Source: Anniella stebbinsi | Lineage: Eukaryota; Chordata; Lepidosauria; Squamata; Anniellidae | Assembly (NCBI GenBank): GCA_029215795.1 | Contig: JARDYH010000003.1 | Location: 67,588,109 to 67,652,108, forward strand | Direction: 5' to 3' | DNA: 64,000 nucleotides | Shown: positions 10,956-23,913 of the stretch, piece after piece | Layout: the number at the start of each line of letters is the position of its first letter | How positions within the stretch are numbered: the stretch's first letter is position 1 | Notes under the pieces: model-generated | Told to the model about the DNA's origin: nothing | Seen by the model: the letters and a program-made list of their open reading frames with translations, nothing else | The model's database searches: none | Position numbers and translations under genes: made by a program

Positions 10956-11379
10956 TCAGGCTGGAAGAATTTTTAATTGGAAGGCTTTTTTTCAAACAGG
11001 ATATTGGCAACCAATGGTCCTTCAAGATAATTAGAATAAAATGTTTTCGGACCTCTCTGTGATAGAGGCCTCATTGTAAGACATCAACTCCTCCCTAATC
11101 AGCTTCCTGCTCAAGATATGAAATCTTGATTGATCTGAGTGTCTAATAGTTTTATGGGTCAGATGTATCCAAGACAGTTTGGATGCAAACAAACATTTCA
11201 GTCTACGAACTCTTCACTGACCTTCAGATTTTCCTTGCTGGTCCTGTCCATATCTACTTCATAGAAGTTCTGTTCCTTCTTACGTCATGTTGATATTTTT
11301 GCTTTGGACAGTTCCTCCGCCTCCAGATCTTTGGTTCTGCTTCATGATGCAGCCTCTTTCACAATCTGATTGTTTGTAT
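10956..11379. other. unique sequence, no gene seen
   Basis: No recognisable feature was found between the GGGATC-rich element and the LINE tail. Confidence 0.5.
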
Positions 11380-11520
11380 TTATTTATTCATGCTTAACCT
11401 GCCATGTTTTTAGTTTTTTTAATTTATTTTGTTTTCTGTTGTCATTTATTGTAATAGTATCATTACTCTTAGCACCATTTGGTGAAAAGATGGGACATAA
11501 ATGTAAGAAATAAACAAACG
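11380..11520 (+). mobile_element. L2-type LINE, 3' untranslated end
   Basis: The segment has the L2 3' layout: a T-rich stretch with TTTATTGTAAT, then ATTTGGTGAAAAGATGGGACATAAATG, and a tail AAGAAATAAACAAAC. No coding part is present. Confidence 0.55.
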
Positions 11521-11789
11521 TCTGAATCCATAAGCCAGATGAACATATTTTCCTAATTTGTTCACTACAACAGAATATGTAGAATATCCAAACTGTCTAG
11601 GATATAAATTTGTGGCCAGAATCCATAGAACTATTTTAGTGTATGCCCAAGGACTTGAGCATGCCCACTAGGACTTTTGACTTTTTGCCTATCTCTCCTA
11701 GTTTTTTCATGAATTTTAACTTGCCATACCAGATATCACATATTGAGCAAACAAAAATTCAAAGCCCTGTTGGGCACATGGAACTAGGA

Positions 11790-12228
11790 ATGCAATATAG
11801 CCATGTGTGAGAAATTTGCTCTGTTGAGGTTGGGATTTTTGTTCGTTTTTAATGGATTTACCCAATACACACTTCCTGGACCCAAAGACAGATCCAAATG
11901 CAATTTGTCAGAAAACCATACATTTCCAAGCTTGTGATGCATTGCACGAAAATTAAAATATGTGTTCAACAACATGCACACATCTGAAAAATGTTTACAT
12001 TTCCAAAATGTGTACAAATACACTGTATTCAATGGTTGTGTGCATCTAAACTTGCATACATTTTAAAATGCACACAAAAACTGCACATATTATTGTGTGC
12101 ACTATGAAAATGTGTACACATATCTGAATGGATATAGTTCTTTAAATAAATGGCATGCCCTAATAAAAAATGACAATCTTGGCAAGACTGAGATTGAGAG
12201 ATACATCCATCTCTAGTGTACATATCCT
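11790..12228 (-). repeat. possible dispersed repeat of TGCACACA-type words
   Basis: Many spaced copies of short words such as AAATGTGTACA, AAAATGCACACAAA and TGCACAC occur here. The block ends on the plus strand with GAGATACATCCATCTCTAG, which reads on the minus strand as a GATGTATCTCTC-like start. The style resembles the repeat at 8408-8830. Boundaries are not defined. Confidence 0.3.
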
Positions 12229-12489
12229 TGACCTCTGGCTTTTATATTTAGAGCTGTCTCAAAGCTAAGAAACAAATGCAGACACACATACACACAAATT
12301 AATTCATCCAAAGAACAGATCTGGAGTTTGACCCCAGTATACTCTTTAAGAAAACTCCCTTTGACTCTATAAACATCATGGTGCACACTGTTTTGAAAAC
12401 CTCTTCAGTTTCAGCTCAAAAAACCTTTGGATGTAAATACATTTGAGCCTTACTTTAGATCCCAACTGATGATATTTTATTATTTAAAA

Positions 12490-12720
12490 AGTGTCAACCC
12501 GTGTGGTGGTGTAAGTGGATAAAGGCTTAAACTTAGGTCAAGCAGACTCAGAGTAAAATCCTACATAAGCCACAAACATCATTGGATGACTTTTGGCAAG
12601 TCACCATGTTTCAGCCCAACCTCATAGATTCACAGGATTGTTATGAGGGTAAAATGGGATAATCCAATGCATGCTGCTCTGAGATCCTTGGGCAGAATAG
12701 AAATGTGAATAATTATAATA
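12490..12720 (+). mobile_element. tRNA-derived SINE, old copy
   Basis: The copy is collinear with the minus-strand SINE at 5041-5297. It has GTGTGGTGGTGTAAGTGG at the A-box position, CAGAGTAAAATCC at the B-box position, then GGCAAGTCACC, CACAGGATTGTTATGAGGGT and CTTGGGCAGAATAGAAATGTG, followed by an AATAATTATAAT tail. Many substitutions indicate an ancient insertion. Confidence 0.7.
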
Positions 12721-14277
12721 ATTTTCATGCACTGCCAAGAAACTGCTGGGCTCATATTTATTAGTGTTAAAATGTGTCTATTTAGATTTCCTGTTCCAAT
12801 CTTTGTTTTCAAGACAGCATCTAAGATCCAGGAGTTCTGAAGCACTGATAGGCCACGCATCCATTTCTAAATACAGCCAATTACAAAAACTTTGTAAATA
12901 TCATTTCTCCAAACAACTAGGGTCAGACAAACCAGGTGAGAGGATTGAGGTGATTTCTCTCCTCATTTCTGGTCTTTCTCTCAACCTGAAGACCACTGAT
13001 TTAGCATATCCACCATGTCACATGCATTTGATGAAAAAAAAGAAATAGAGTGGGTGAAAGCTGCATATTGATGATACCTCACTGCCAAACCTCCGGGGGT
13101 TCGACTGCATGAAAACTCAACAAAAGTTAAAATCTACAAATCTATAAATAAATCTAATTTAATAGAATGCCCTGCTATTTTAACATTACAAATCATCATG
13201 GTGAAATCAGCAGGGGAAACCCCCCCTCTAATGAACCTTAATCATCATAATTGTCTCAGTTATAAAGATGATTTTGCCTCGCAAGCATTCTGGAACATCC
13301 TTAAAGCATCCTTGAAAACAATCCAAATGAAAAGTAAAATATTTATCTGTATGAAATAGCATATTGTAAAATATCGGTTAAAATTATTGACGCATATACC
13401 TGGAAATAAAGAAGTCCTTTGAAATATAAGATTCTAAAACCTTATTTCTTTCATGCAAGTGTATTTTAATTTGTTTGATTATTCACCCCTCCAATTATAT
13501 AGTCCGGAGCAATCAAGCAAACGAACTACTTATGTAGTTCCTTAATAAGTGTATAATTTGAATTTCATGTATCCAATTACTTTGTCAGATTTTTTTTTCT
13601 TGAGAACCTCACATACTAGATCTAAGTTAGGAAACTAATATGTACAGGTGTAAAGTTTGGGTGATCTACAAAATGCTTCCTGCGGGTGACAGCGATGCTT
13701 TGAGCCTACCATCTTTTGTGATGTCCACATGAAGCATTCTGGCATGTGGGCTTCCCACTCTTTTCAAGAATGAGCAGCTCCCTTGAGTGTGCAAAGTTAT
13801 AGTCTTCATTTAAGTGCATGGGGACACAGCCAAAGAAGCGGAGGTATTTCTGCGTGCTTAAGGGAGGCAACCCTAGCAAGGAAACACTGAATCAGAATTC
13901 TAAATAGTTTAAGTACACATATGTCTTTTACGAACTCTCAGGAAGCAATCCTAAAGGTGGCCAAATGCTACTCCTGTGGCTCACTAGCGGGACTACACTT
14001 GCATCAACAAAGAGCCTCTCCCAGTATGCCCACAGGAAGTTCCATGGACACAGAGGTCCCACTTGTTGTGAAGACCCAAACAGGGCTTTTCAGGGGTATG
14101 TTGGAGCCGGCAAGGAGCCACGGGATCCTAAGCCTCCTCATTCTCTGACACATCTAAACAATGAGTCTTACTGAAGCTAACACAGTTAATTATTTCCCAT
14201 TGACCACACTGGGAAGGGAGCTTCCCCACTGCCCAAATGGGGGGAAGCCGCCCTCTATCTTCTGCCCTGGACACATT
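12721..14277. other. AT-rich unique sequence, no gene seen
   Basis: No exon, repeat end or RNA gene was recognised. Open frames of 75 codons or fewer near 13,921-14,174 have no motif. Confidence 0.55.
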
Positions 14278-14372
14278 GAGCTCTATTACATTGCATTCCT
14301 ATATTTCCCAGGAATAAGGCCCACTGAACACAGTGAGACTTACTTAGAACATGCTTAGAAGGATTGTGCTGT
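14278..14372. mobile_element. short palindromic MITE (GCAATCC...GTAAG family)
   Basis: The left half has GCATTCCTAT...GGAATAAGGCCC. The right half has CAGTGAGACTTACTTAGAACATGC followed by AGGATTGTGC. The order and inverted symmetry match the better copy at 24,182-24,283. Confidence 0.5.
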
Positions 14373-15749
14373 TAAATAGGGCTTTTAAGAAAATTGCATG
14401 ACATAATTCAGAAAACAAGGCTTGGTAGTTTACATTTAACACTAATAATTTAGAATAGCAATGCTAATGATTAGCCTACTTTTTAATGTAGTATTTGAAA
14501 AGGATTATAATACAAATATAAAAAATTAAATGCCACCTTATTGTTTCTTCAAGCAGCAACCTTTTAGGATAGAGCTAATAATTTTAAATGCATGCTTCTT
14601 GCATGCAAAAACAAAAGTAACTTCTTGCCGCATTTCACTATGAATCTCATTTAGCTTGCTGGTTTTGAAAACTACGAATGCTATTATTACATATGGCTGT
14701 CAAACACATGTTGAAAAGAATAAATGAGATTTAAATTTTATTTTATTCCACTAGAGGGTGGTGTCTTGAAAGCAGGGTTTTATCAGTAAATGTTAAATCC
14801 AATCTTTTCCAGATTTCACCTGTTGATTACCAAATCTTTATATGCCTTTACTTTCCTCACTCTTTGTAAATATAAATTCTTTTATGGAACAGGTGTAAAC
14901 AATATTTTGTAATAAATAAATCTATTTAAGAAATAATAGCATGCAGATCTTTACTTTGTGCTAAGCTTATTTTTGGGTTGTAAATCAGACTATGTTAGTT
15001 TGCCTCAAAATCAAGAGAAGTCTGAAAGAAAAACAACCAATTGCTTTACTTCAATCCAAACTCACAAAAACCTGCCCACTCGGCTGTACAAATATGAGAA
15101 GGAAAGCTCTAATTTTCGGTGTGTCCATTTGCTTACTTAGTCCACGAATGCTTTCTTTGTTCAGAGACTCCATGTTTTAAATTCAGAAACATTTTTCTAA
15201 CAATCAATGTAGGCTGCAAAACATAATGGTTAAAAGAGGAAGAACATGGAAATGCTCCAGTAAGATGAATAAATATATCACACCTCCATTCAAAATAAAA
15301 TAAAAGGCTTTTACTAGTGAAGTGATATCGCCTGAATAGAAATTTACCTAGTTTTGATCACTCTCTTTGAACACTGTCCCAACCTTTGCACTTCCTACAC
15401 ATTAAATAGAGTTCAGTGTTTCGCGCAGAGGAGGAAAAGTGTGCCCCTTCCCTTCCACGTATCGGAGAGAATGCCAAGAAGCATAGAAAGGGTTGCTCCG
15501 TTTATTTGTATCCTAAGCAGCAATGTCATATAACAGACAGGTTGCCTCAACCAACCAGACTGGAGCAGCTGCAAGTGCTACATCTTGGCACTCTAAAGCT
15601 ATTGGCTCCTCTCTGGGGAGCGGAGGGTGTTCAGTTATTAATGACCGCTGAGCAGGCAGCCCCATGTCAGTGTGACAACTGATCGGGTGAACAATGCACC
15701 ACTAACCACCATGGAAACACGGAGAAAGAAGAAGAAAAGCTAGCAGACA
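14373..15749. other. AT-rich sequence leading into a GC-balanced region; no gene seen
   Basis: The first kilobase is AT-rich. From about 15,415 the composition becomes more balanced, with CpG words such as TTCGCGCAG and ACGTATCGGAG. This could be promoter-proximal to the exon candidate at 15,946, but no TATA box or Inr was clear. Confidence 0.4.
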
Positions 15750-15788
15750 TCTCTCTCTCTCTCTCTCTTTTTCTCTCTCTCTCCCCCT
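15750..15788. repeat. (CT)n tract, interrupted
   Basis: Two CT runs are separated by TTTTT. The tract lies about 160 bp upstream of the candidate first exon start codon, a place where vertebrate 5' UTRs often carry pyrimidine tracts. Confidence 0.9.
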
Positions 15789-15945
15789 TCCTCCATTGGA
15801 TTGTGAGCTTCTGTCAGCCAGCAACAGAGCTCTGGAAAAAGTAACGGATCTCAACCTGCTGCACAGAGCTTCTCTCATATTACAGGATCTATAGAGACAA
15901 CCATAACGTACACGATCTGTGCATGCATCAAATCAGCTCCTTGGC

Positions 15946-16025
15946 ATGAGCATCAGTATGCCATTACCTGAAGTACGGAATTCAAACATGCAGGAGGCTT
16001 CCAGGACTGAAACTACTCTTGTCGG
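15946..16025 (+). CDS. candidate first coding exon, 26 codons plus 2 bases, gene not identified
   Basis: The ATG at 15,946 opens a frame of 26 complete codons (starts MSISMPLPEV, ends TETTLV) plus GG, then meets CGG|GTAAGTG. GTAAGT is a perfect consensus splice donor. The exon would end in phase 2. A 9-codon upstream ORF (ATG 15,923 to TGA 15,947-15,949) overlaps the main start as ATGA, an arrangement that could affect initiation. The surrounding 600 bp is free of recognised transposons, unlike much of the window, and has a pyrimidine tract upstream. The peptide has no domain or signal sequence and I do not recognise the gene. The next exon is not visible within 48 kb, so an intron that long, or chance, must be considered. 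Confidence 0.35.
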
Positions 16026-16783
16026 GTAAGTGTATATTATCTATTGTCAGTTGCCCTTTTGTGCTTTTCAGTATTTATGCATTTCCTCTCCTTTTTTTAG
16101 TTTAAATTCTGATAGCTTCCTTCCCCCTCCACTCCCTTTCTCCATATTTTACTCTTTTGGAGAGAAATACAAAGGAACCCCTGTCTCCTCTGATCCACCC
16201 ACCACCTCTACCAAATCCTCATTAATCTGTTTTTTCCCCTCAAGGATTCTCAGATGGGTGCTTTGCTAAACTGAAAGAACAGCGAAAGGGGTTGAATAGT
16301 CTGGTTCTCAATGCCTTCAGTGCAAAATGAAACCGCACACTTTGTTTCTGTGAGGAAACCAATTACATGCGATACTGGACAGGCTTTTCACTGTTCTTCC
16401 CTCCGCCGCCCATCACCTTCCGATAGCTGGATTACAGCAAATGCCACTGTATGTCACGGTGGGACCTAAAAGCCACTGAACACGAAGGCTGAATGAGAAT
16501 ATCACAAACAGTTATTGAATTTCTGCCAGGCTACATTTTGAGGATTGTGGCAAATAACACCCCCCCTCGCACACACACACCCCTCCCCCTGACAGCCAGA
16601 AAGGCCAGAATGAATGTCTGATTACTAATGCAGCTGGAACTGACACATGCAAGGTAAAAGGATAGCATGAACCAAGACTTTAAGTCTTCTATAGTAATTA
16701 AAAGGATCACAGCGTGATGCCTCTGTGCATTTTCCATTTGAGAAAACTGTAGGTTCAGATCCCTTAGTGCCTAACCATAGCTG
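16026..16783. other. putative intron start or unique sequence
   Basis: If the exon at 15,946 is real, this is the beginning of its first intron. Apart from CA-rich words near 16,570-16,585, nothing is recognised. Confidence 0.35.
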
Positions 16784-16808
16784 CTCTCTCTCTCTCTCTC
16801 TCTCTCTC
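16784..16808. repeat. (CT)n microsatellite with following CA-rich stretch
   Basis: A pure CT run is followed by GCTTGCACGCGCGCACACGC and further ACAC words up to about 16,850. Confidence 0.9.
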
Positions 16809-17022
16809 GCTTGCACGCGCGCACACGCACACACATGACTACACACACATAGAAAAGCTCAGTACTGTTTGCTTTAAAGCAAGAGAGGGAGAGAATCCTC
16901 AGTTTCTACTAGTTTTAACCAGTATTGTCATTTAGAATCAGCAAAATGGTATACTGGCAAATAAAGAGGAAGGAAACCTATAAAGTAGGTAACAGGCAGA
17001 GGCTTGTCTGGCTAGCTCTGGA

Positions 17023-17024
17023 GT

Positions 17025-17075
<51 letters not shown>

Positions 17076-17076
17076 G
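17023..17076. repeat. compound (GT)n(GA)n microsatellite
   Basis: About 13 GT units are followed directly by about 14 GA units. The same type of compound dinucleotide array was probably the target of the transposon at 32,066. Confidence 0.95.
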
Positions 17077-17858
17077 AAGGAAAGACAGACAGATAGAAAC
17101 ATAATACATCTAATGTAATCTAAGCCATGTTACAGCCCTTAGTATTAGAATAAAACCATTAAAGTACAATAGCAAACACGAATCAAAAAGTCCCCCCTTA
17201 ATATCAGCTAGATTAAGAGATACCTCAGCCAGGGGGAGAGAGAATAAATGGCAGCAATTGCATATCTGGAAAAGGTTTTGTATTTTTTAAAAAATGTTTC
17301 CATATAGACCTTATGCAGTTTGTGAGAAAGCAACTCAGGAGTCACACACCTCCTCAAATAGATCCTTCCTCTCCTTTCCTTCCCACATAAAACACCGGAG
17401 GAAACCTGCCCCCTTTCTCCTCCCCACCCCACCCCCCACGTCCAAAGTGCCAAAGCAGTTATTTTCCTGGGCATCTCCAACCTGAAAGTTAATCTTCGTT
17501 CTGCAGTGCATAATGCAAGAAAGAAAGAGAGAGAGAGGAAACAAACCACAAAAAAGACAAGTCATCTTCCTCATATCTGTCACTTTCTTCAACATATGTC
17601 ATGAAGTGAGGGAGCTTAGCAACATGTTCGCGAGGTCAATTAATTCAGTTGACCTTTCTAAATGATGGCAATAAAGCAGCTACAACAATATGCCATCACA
17701 TTTGATTTTCTCTCAGATAATGAATAAGGCAACGTTTCCTTTTCAGATGGCATGAGGAAAGGTAGTGAAGCATTAGCTCCTGTTATTGGCAAGTTTGTTT
17801 ATCATTCTTCAGAAACTGTATAAAATCCTTCTCTCTGTCTCTCTGTCTCTCTCCCTTT
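17077..17858. other. unique sequence, no gene seen
   Basis: Open frames of 113 and 86 codons on the minus strand (17,208-17,595) come from a pyrimidine-rich plus strand and lack motifs. Confidence 0.5.
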
Positions 17859-17898
17859 CTTTCCTTCCTTCCTTCCTTCCTTCCTTCCTTCCTTCCTT
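17859..17898. repeat. (TTCC)n microsatellite
   Basis: Around nine TTCC tetramers are preceded by a CTCTCTGT-rich stretch and followed by a T-run. Confidence 0.95.
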
Positions 17899-20237
17899 TT
17901 TTAAAGAAATGCCAAACCTGATTTATGATGCAGTAGCAAACAATCATTGCATTAAATCTACCATTTGAGGCAGAGCTGCATCCTTCTGCTTTCAACCCAT
18001 GCAAATATGTTACACTGCAGTAATGAAATAAATCATACCGCATTTTTGATGATGTATTTAATGCACTGCTTGCATGAAAGCAGGGTCAAAGCGGTGTCGT
18101 ATGCACCAACCAATACATACTCAGGACTTTAGAAATTCATTTTTATGTCATCAATAATATTAGAAACTACCTTTGGTTAAGTTTAAGCCAAAGCTACTTT
18201 GTTCTACGTTGTGCTACATTTTACTTCAGGCAGACTTGGCAAATACTGTGAAGGTATACCATGGAGCTTTTCAAATTGCAGGTTTTGTGCAAATCACTCC
18301 TGAGAAAAGAGCAAGTAGGCACACCTATGTATGTCCAAACAAGCAAGGTAGTCTCTTAGCCATGGAAATTACCAAATGTTACAGGTGATCCTGTTTTTTT
18401 GAAGATCATGCTGCAAAACCTGCTGGGATAATGTGATGAGATATCCTAAAAAACTTGCCCGCAAGGCTGTTTTTCAGGGATAGTAGATTTCTACAGTACT
18501 TAAAATAACCAGGTACATGTGCTTATACTTAGGGGAGGTAACAGTTTGTTTATTTTTAATGTAGCCTATACAAACACTAGGTATACCTTCTTATAAAACT
18601 GAAGGAAAACACTAGTGGGCTCATCACCAAGCCAGAATACTCTATTGAAAAAGAGTGAAAGTATGATGAAGCTTGTAGTTAGGAGAGCAAATATATTTGT
18701 GCTAGAATTGCTTCTTGAAGCTGGATACACCAGTGAGTATGATAGCAGAAAATATGGGAGGGAGAGCAAAGGACGAAGCAGCACTGTGTCTTCAATTCCA
18801 GCAAACCACTTATTTTCATAAAAATGCAGATGCAAGTCAATCCCTGGACTTTAATGCCAATTACAATTGCACCTGCCTTTTCCAAACTGCCTCCCCACTA
18901 ATATGTAATATTAAGTATCTACTATCATTTCTGGAGAGGCTCCTGCAACTTTTTGGCATAGTTTGCACATAAAAGCTCATTATATGGCTAACTTCAGGGT
19001 TGACTAACGTAAGAGAATAAGGTAACACAGATTGGTGATACTCTCTAAAAAGTGAATGGATGGTTCCTGACATCATAAGAGATACATTTTCAGGTGGTCA
19101 TAATGCAAGTATTGACCAGTAATGTTGTGGATCCCTTATTTAATGGCACATTTTGGTGATGAACAAGAAAATACAAAGATGTCTAATGCATTGTCAGAAG
19201 CAGACTGTTTGCAATACAAACTTCTAAAATGTGACAATAAAAATGGCACAACCTAAATCAGTTATAAAAATCTTTACATATGCATGTGCAAAGAGAGAGA
19301 GAGAGAGAGATTTAAATCAAATATTTACTAATATTTATTTACCACTATAACTTAATCAGTAATGGAATATGCAACTAATTTTACTCTATTGGTAATACAG
19401 AAACTAGTTGTCACACTTGAGGGGAAATTATAGCAACCCATTAAAAGTTTTAGTATATTGGGGGTAAAATTCACTTGCAATGAGAAGAGACAGCGCTGGC
19501 TAATGACATTTAAAATGACATTAGATATATTTAGATTTATTAGTACTGCTTTTTGTACAATTTGGTAAATGAGAAAAGCCAACCTATGCTATTAACTGTT
19601 TGTAGCTGGTATATAGGTATTTGTCCATCCTCTTTGGGTCACTTTAGGCATACCTCCACCCTTTTGGAGCAAACGAACATAATCTCAGTCATGGTGTAAC
19701 ACAACCACTAGAATATTGCAGTGTGATTTGTACAGTTAACTACTGATAACTTAAAATATTGCCAGGGTCATATTAGAGCCATTTAGGATACTTTCCTCAT
19801 CCTTTGAGAAAGTTTCCAGGCCTGTTGACATTGGCACATGCTCAGTACCCAATGTGCTGTCTCCAAAGTAAGGCAAATAATGCTGCATGCTCCATCTATA
19901 TCGAACTAGCAACTTACTCAAAACATTATGACCTGGATGTTTTGGTATTTATTAAGATGAATTAGCTATCAATTAGTCTTCTGGGTGATGTGCAGCAATT
20001 TAGTCAACTACAATTAAACAAAAATAAAATAATACAATAAAAAATAAAATATAACATCAACACAAGCATTACAAATACATTAAAAGGGCAACAATAATCC
20101 CATAAGGGTAAAAATAGACAAATCAAAACGTTGTTAAAGACTATAATACTAATAATCACATTTACATTCACATTTTCAATCTCTCTCTACAGAGACAGCT
20201 ATCAGCACTCTGTGTTACATATCACCACACATATTGG
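17899..20237. other. AT-rich unique sequence, no gene seen
   Basis: This is a long quiet stretch. A (GA)n run lies at 19,292-19,310 and an A-rich, low-complexity patch at 20,005-20,080. No exon or transposon end was recognised. Confidence 0.55.
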
Positions 20238-20437
20238 GCCAGTTCACATGACACGCCAGCCTACCATGGATTATTTAACCCTCAGTGAGGTTGCAGTGCA
20301 TGCCAGATGCCATTTTACATATTTGACCCTCCTCCCCAACTGGGGATTGGTGTGTCATGCAACTCGGCCACTGTGGGTCATGCAAGGGTTAAACAACCCA
20401 CAGTAGCCGGGTCCACACATAACCCTACAACAGACCA
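20238..20437. mobile_element. candidate MITE with CAGTTCACATGACACG start
   Basis: The left part GGGCCAGTTCACATGACACG and the GATTATTTAACCC word are mirrored by GGGTTAAACAACCCACAG and CCGGGTCCACACAT at the right. The CATGACACG word also occurs in the elements at 45,164 and 62,860, which hints at a related group. The inverted ends are weak. Confidence 0.4.
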
Positions 20438-23400
20438 ATGTCGGGAGACAAATATGCAAAATTGCACCTGTGAGAATTGCAACTCATCATAGGTTATATA
20501 GGTCATTGTTGGTTCCAAGTTCTGAAGGGCCTTTGGAAAGATGCTCTCAGTGGGCACCGTTCCCTCAGTGTGCCTGCCTGAGTGGAATTGGCAGTGCCCC
20601 CTTTAATGGGGTAAGTTTTTTGGTAGGTGCCCAACAATACAACCCCCCCCCCCCATGCCCTTGATCACATACTCACATGAATTAGCCCCTTCTAACCCTC
20701 ATACTTATGTATACCCATATCCTCATTACTATGAGATGGAATAATGCACTTCAAAGTAGCTGTGACATCATTGCCCAACCCTACTGTTCCTTTTCAGCCA
20801 GGTTATACAGAGCATGGGAAAATATTCCTCCAGGGTTTTGAACAAATGATTTTATCTAATACAAACCCACCAGCTGTCATTACTGAAGTAGGATGGAATA
20901 AATCTCAGGTCAAAACTTCATTACTTAGTGAAGTAAGATTGTATTTACCAAAATGGGGGTTCTCCTTCCATTCCACAACTGTAACAATAAATACATACAT
21001 AAATAAAATGTATTAGTCTGCAAAAAAAGAAAAGGAAAAAAATGTATTTAATTCTAAAAACTTAATACATTCCATAATCTAAACTTTGCGCTACCTACTA
21101 TCCTTAAGATACTGAAGTTTGCCCATAATGACTTTTGCCTTGATAGTGGAATGGCTACTTCAAACCAACAAGTGGAAATCACTCAGTTGTGTGACTTGAA
21201 ATATATGTCAGCCCAGTGAATGAGAGTCTTAAACTCATTGTTCTCAAACTTAAGGGTGGGCATCCATAAGGAGCACCAAGACCTCCTGCCTGATTCATCT
21301 GCCAATGACCGCCTTGACTGGGACGAGAGATGGTATGCAGTATGTCAGTCTTCAGAAAACAGGAGGCTGTGCACCATCCTCCTAAAGTTCAATGCTAGTT
21401 GAGATAAGGAAAGGCCATAGATAAGGAAAGGCCATAAAAGTTGCTTTCTTCACTTAAGAACACTCATTATGACAAAAAATGAGAATGCCTGCACTAATCT
21501 ACACCTTGGTGGCAGCATATTAAGGGGCCTCGCTTTCAGTTAGGGTCAAACAAGAACTTAAGTTTAACCTTGGTATTTTTTATGTTCCTAATTCACCTCA
21601 TGTGTAGACAGTTAATGTGAGATCTTACTCAGATAAATCACTTCTATATCTTTTGGCAAGGCCATTTATCAAAACTCTTACTGTTGTTATACAAGCCACC
21701 TGAAGGTGTGTGTTTATGAAAGACAGATGGTTTTTTACTACAATAAATGCCCTAATATGGGAACAACTAAGGGAACCAGTTATGCCATCCCACCACCATC
21801 AAGCAATATAAACTGATTTAACTCCAATGCATTTGGTATAAGAGGACTATATTGTCTCATAATATGCTGGAATGGCTTGGGCTAAACAAGTCATTAAAAT
21901 GTAAATGACATGAGTGAATGCCTTGAAACATTTAACTTTTGGAAAGTGCTACCACATGGAGGAGCAACCACAGGATGATAATGTACGGACTTCATTATGA
22001 ACAAGAGCTAAGATGCCCAATCATGCAACTGTAGTGATGACTCCAAGAGGCTTGTGACTTGGCAGGAGGTGGGAATTTATGAAATGGTGTATTAACAAGG
22101 GGCTTGAACAAGTGCTGCCACAATCTGTGTGATCACAGTGGCTTGAAAGAGGGCCAGTATTACTGTGTAAATCATGGTAGTCACATACAGTCCTCACAGG
22201 GAGTTATCTATTCATACAATCAGTGCCTTCCACACAAGCTCTGCCATGTTGCAAGCTGTCAGGTGTCCCCACACATTCCCACAGGTGATCACATGGGGCG
22301 ACTAAGCATCTGAACTGGTCCAAGAACTTCCTGGCCTAGGTGTTGCTTGCCAAATAGGATCTCTTAGATATTATTTGTGCAAAACTGTAATCCAAAAAAC
22401 CTGGCATTAAAGTGGAAGGCCTAAATTCTGTATATCCCACATTATTAGCAACACTTGTTATTCACCAAAAAGATATCAGCTAAATTCTGTCCTGGCAAAG
22501 GTCTAGTGACTTACCTCCAGGGGGGAAAATCTTTATATCAAGCTGGGTAACAACTTTGAATGACATAGCTGCAGATGTTGCAATCACAAGCTAAAAAGAA
22601 ACCACTTTCCAGTATCCCTTGCTGCTTAAAAATCTCTATTTAAACAGTGCAATAGTTGAACACAATGCTAAAGGGGGAGAAAACCTTTCAAAATGCCTAC
22701 TATTTACTTGCATTATCCCAGGAGTCTTTTCCGAGAGTGTTCTTGTCATGTGAATAACTGCTGCGCAGGAAAATACATTATAATCTACAAAACATTTTGC
22801 AAGGGGAAAAAAAGGTTGAATTATCAGTTTTTGGTTCAGCTGTGGAGAGAATTCCCTGGATATCTGGCTACCTGCATTAGGAAAAAAATGACTGTTTGCA
22901 CAGTGCTGTATTGAGAGGCCTGGCAATTTTTGTAATGGCTTGCTGAATAAATTAGAGACTCACAGCATGTAATGTACATATGAGCAACAACAAAAACGAT
23001 CCACTGGGAATTGCTTCACTACTCCACTTAGAACTGAACGCCACAACAGTGTAGGAAGTGTCCAAGAAAAGAGAGAGGTAAACCGAAATAATTCCCAAGT
23101 GCTCCTCATGCAGGCAGGCAGCAGGAGACTGTTAAAATCAACTCCAAGGGCGAAAAGAGGCTCTGCGCCACCTCTGAGAAAGAGTGGAAGAAAAGAGCAG
23201 GAAAATGTAAATTAAAAGGTTTTCCCAAATAAGAATAGATCTAACAATTGCTTCCACCCTACACCAATGCATGAATGAAGGTGATGTCTCCTACACATCA
23301 CAACTTGTTTAGAAGAACATGGGAAAGGAGAGATGGGGTGTGTGTGGCTACATCGAGAACACAATGTTTGTTCTCTAACTCGAATCTTCTATATTTGTTA

Positions 23401-23831
23401 ATACCCTCGCTTTACTAATATGTCCGTTTCTGTCAGGGAGTTGGATGAACATGAACAGGACAATTGCACTTGGAGAACCTATCAAGTATACACATTTATA
23501 GGAAACAAAAGATAAGGGAATATATAACAAATGCTACACACACATCCCATCCTTGTGTATATTTGCTCAGGGTCAACAGCAAGGGTAGGCATAGTTGGGC
23601 ACCTGCCAAGACCCCACACTCCAGGAGGGGCCCACTGACAAGATCCCCTGGAGTTGCTCTTTCTTCTCACCACTGCAGCCTGCTTGTTCACCTGCCTCCA
23701 GTGGTGGAGCAAATGAAGGGCAGCAGACGCCACAGCCTCTCTGCCTATTGAGCAAGCAAGTGGAAGCAAAAATGAGAGGGAGGAGGAGGAATAGCAGCTG
23801 GTGACCATGGAGCTGCCATTGCATTTATTAA
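20438..23831. other. unique sequence, no gene seen
   Basis: No exon was supported across 3.4 kb. A 17-bp unit (AGATAAGGAAAGGCCAT) is perfectly duplicated in tandem at 21,402-21,435, a fresh slippage-type event. A C-run lies at 20,643-20,654. Confidence 0.55.
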
Positions 23832-23907
23832 AACGTAAACTAAAAGTCCCACTAAATTCAACAGGACTTACTCCCAAGTAGCTGTGCATAGGAATGCAGC
23901 CATGCAA
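23832..23907. mobile_element. partial palindromic MITE (GTAAG...GCAATCC family)
   Basis: AGTCCCACTAAATTCAACAG and GACTTACTCCCAAGTAGC are followed by GTGCATAGGAATGCAGCC, the typical right half of the family. The left end is missing or decayed. Confidence 0.5.
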
Positions 23908-23913
23908 CACATT

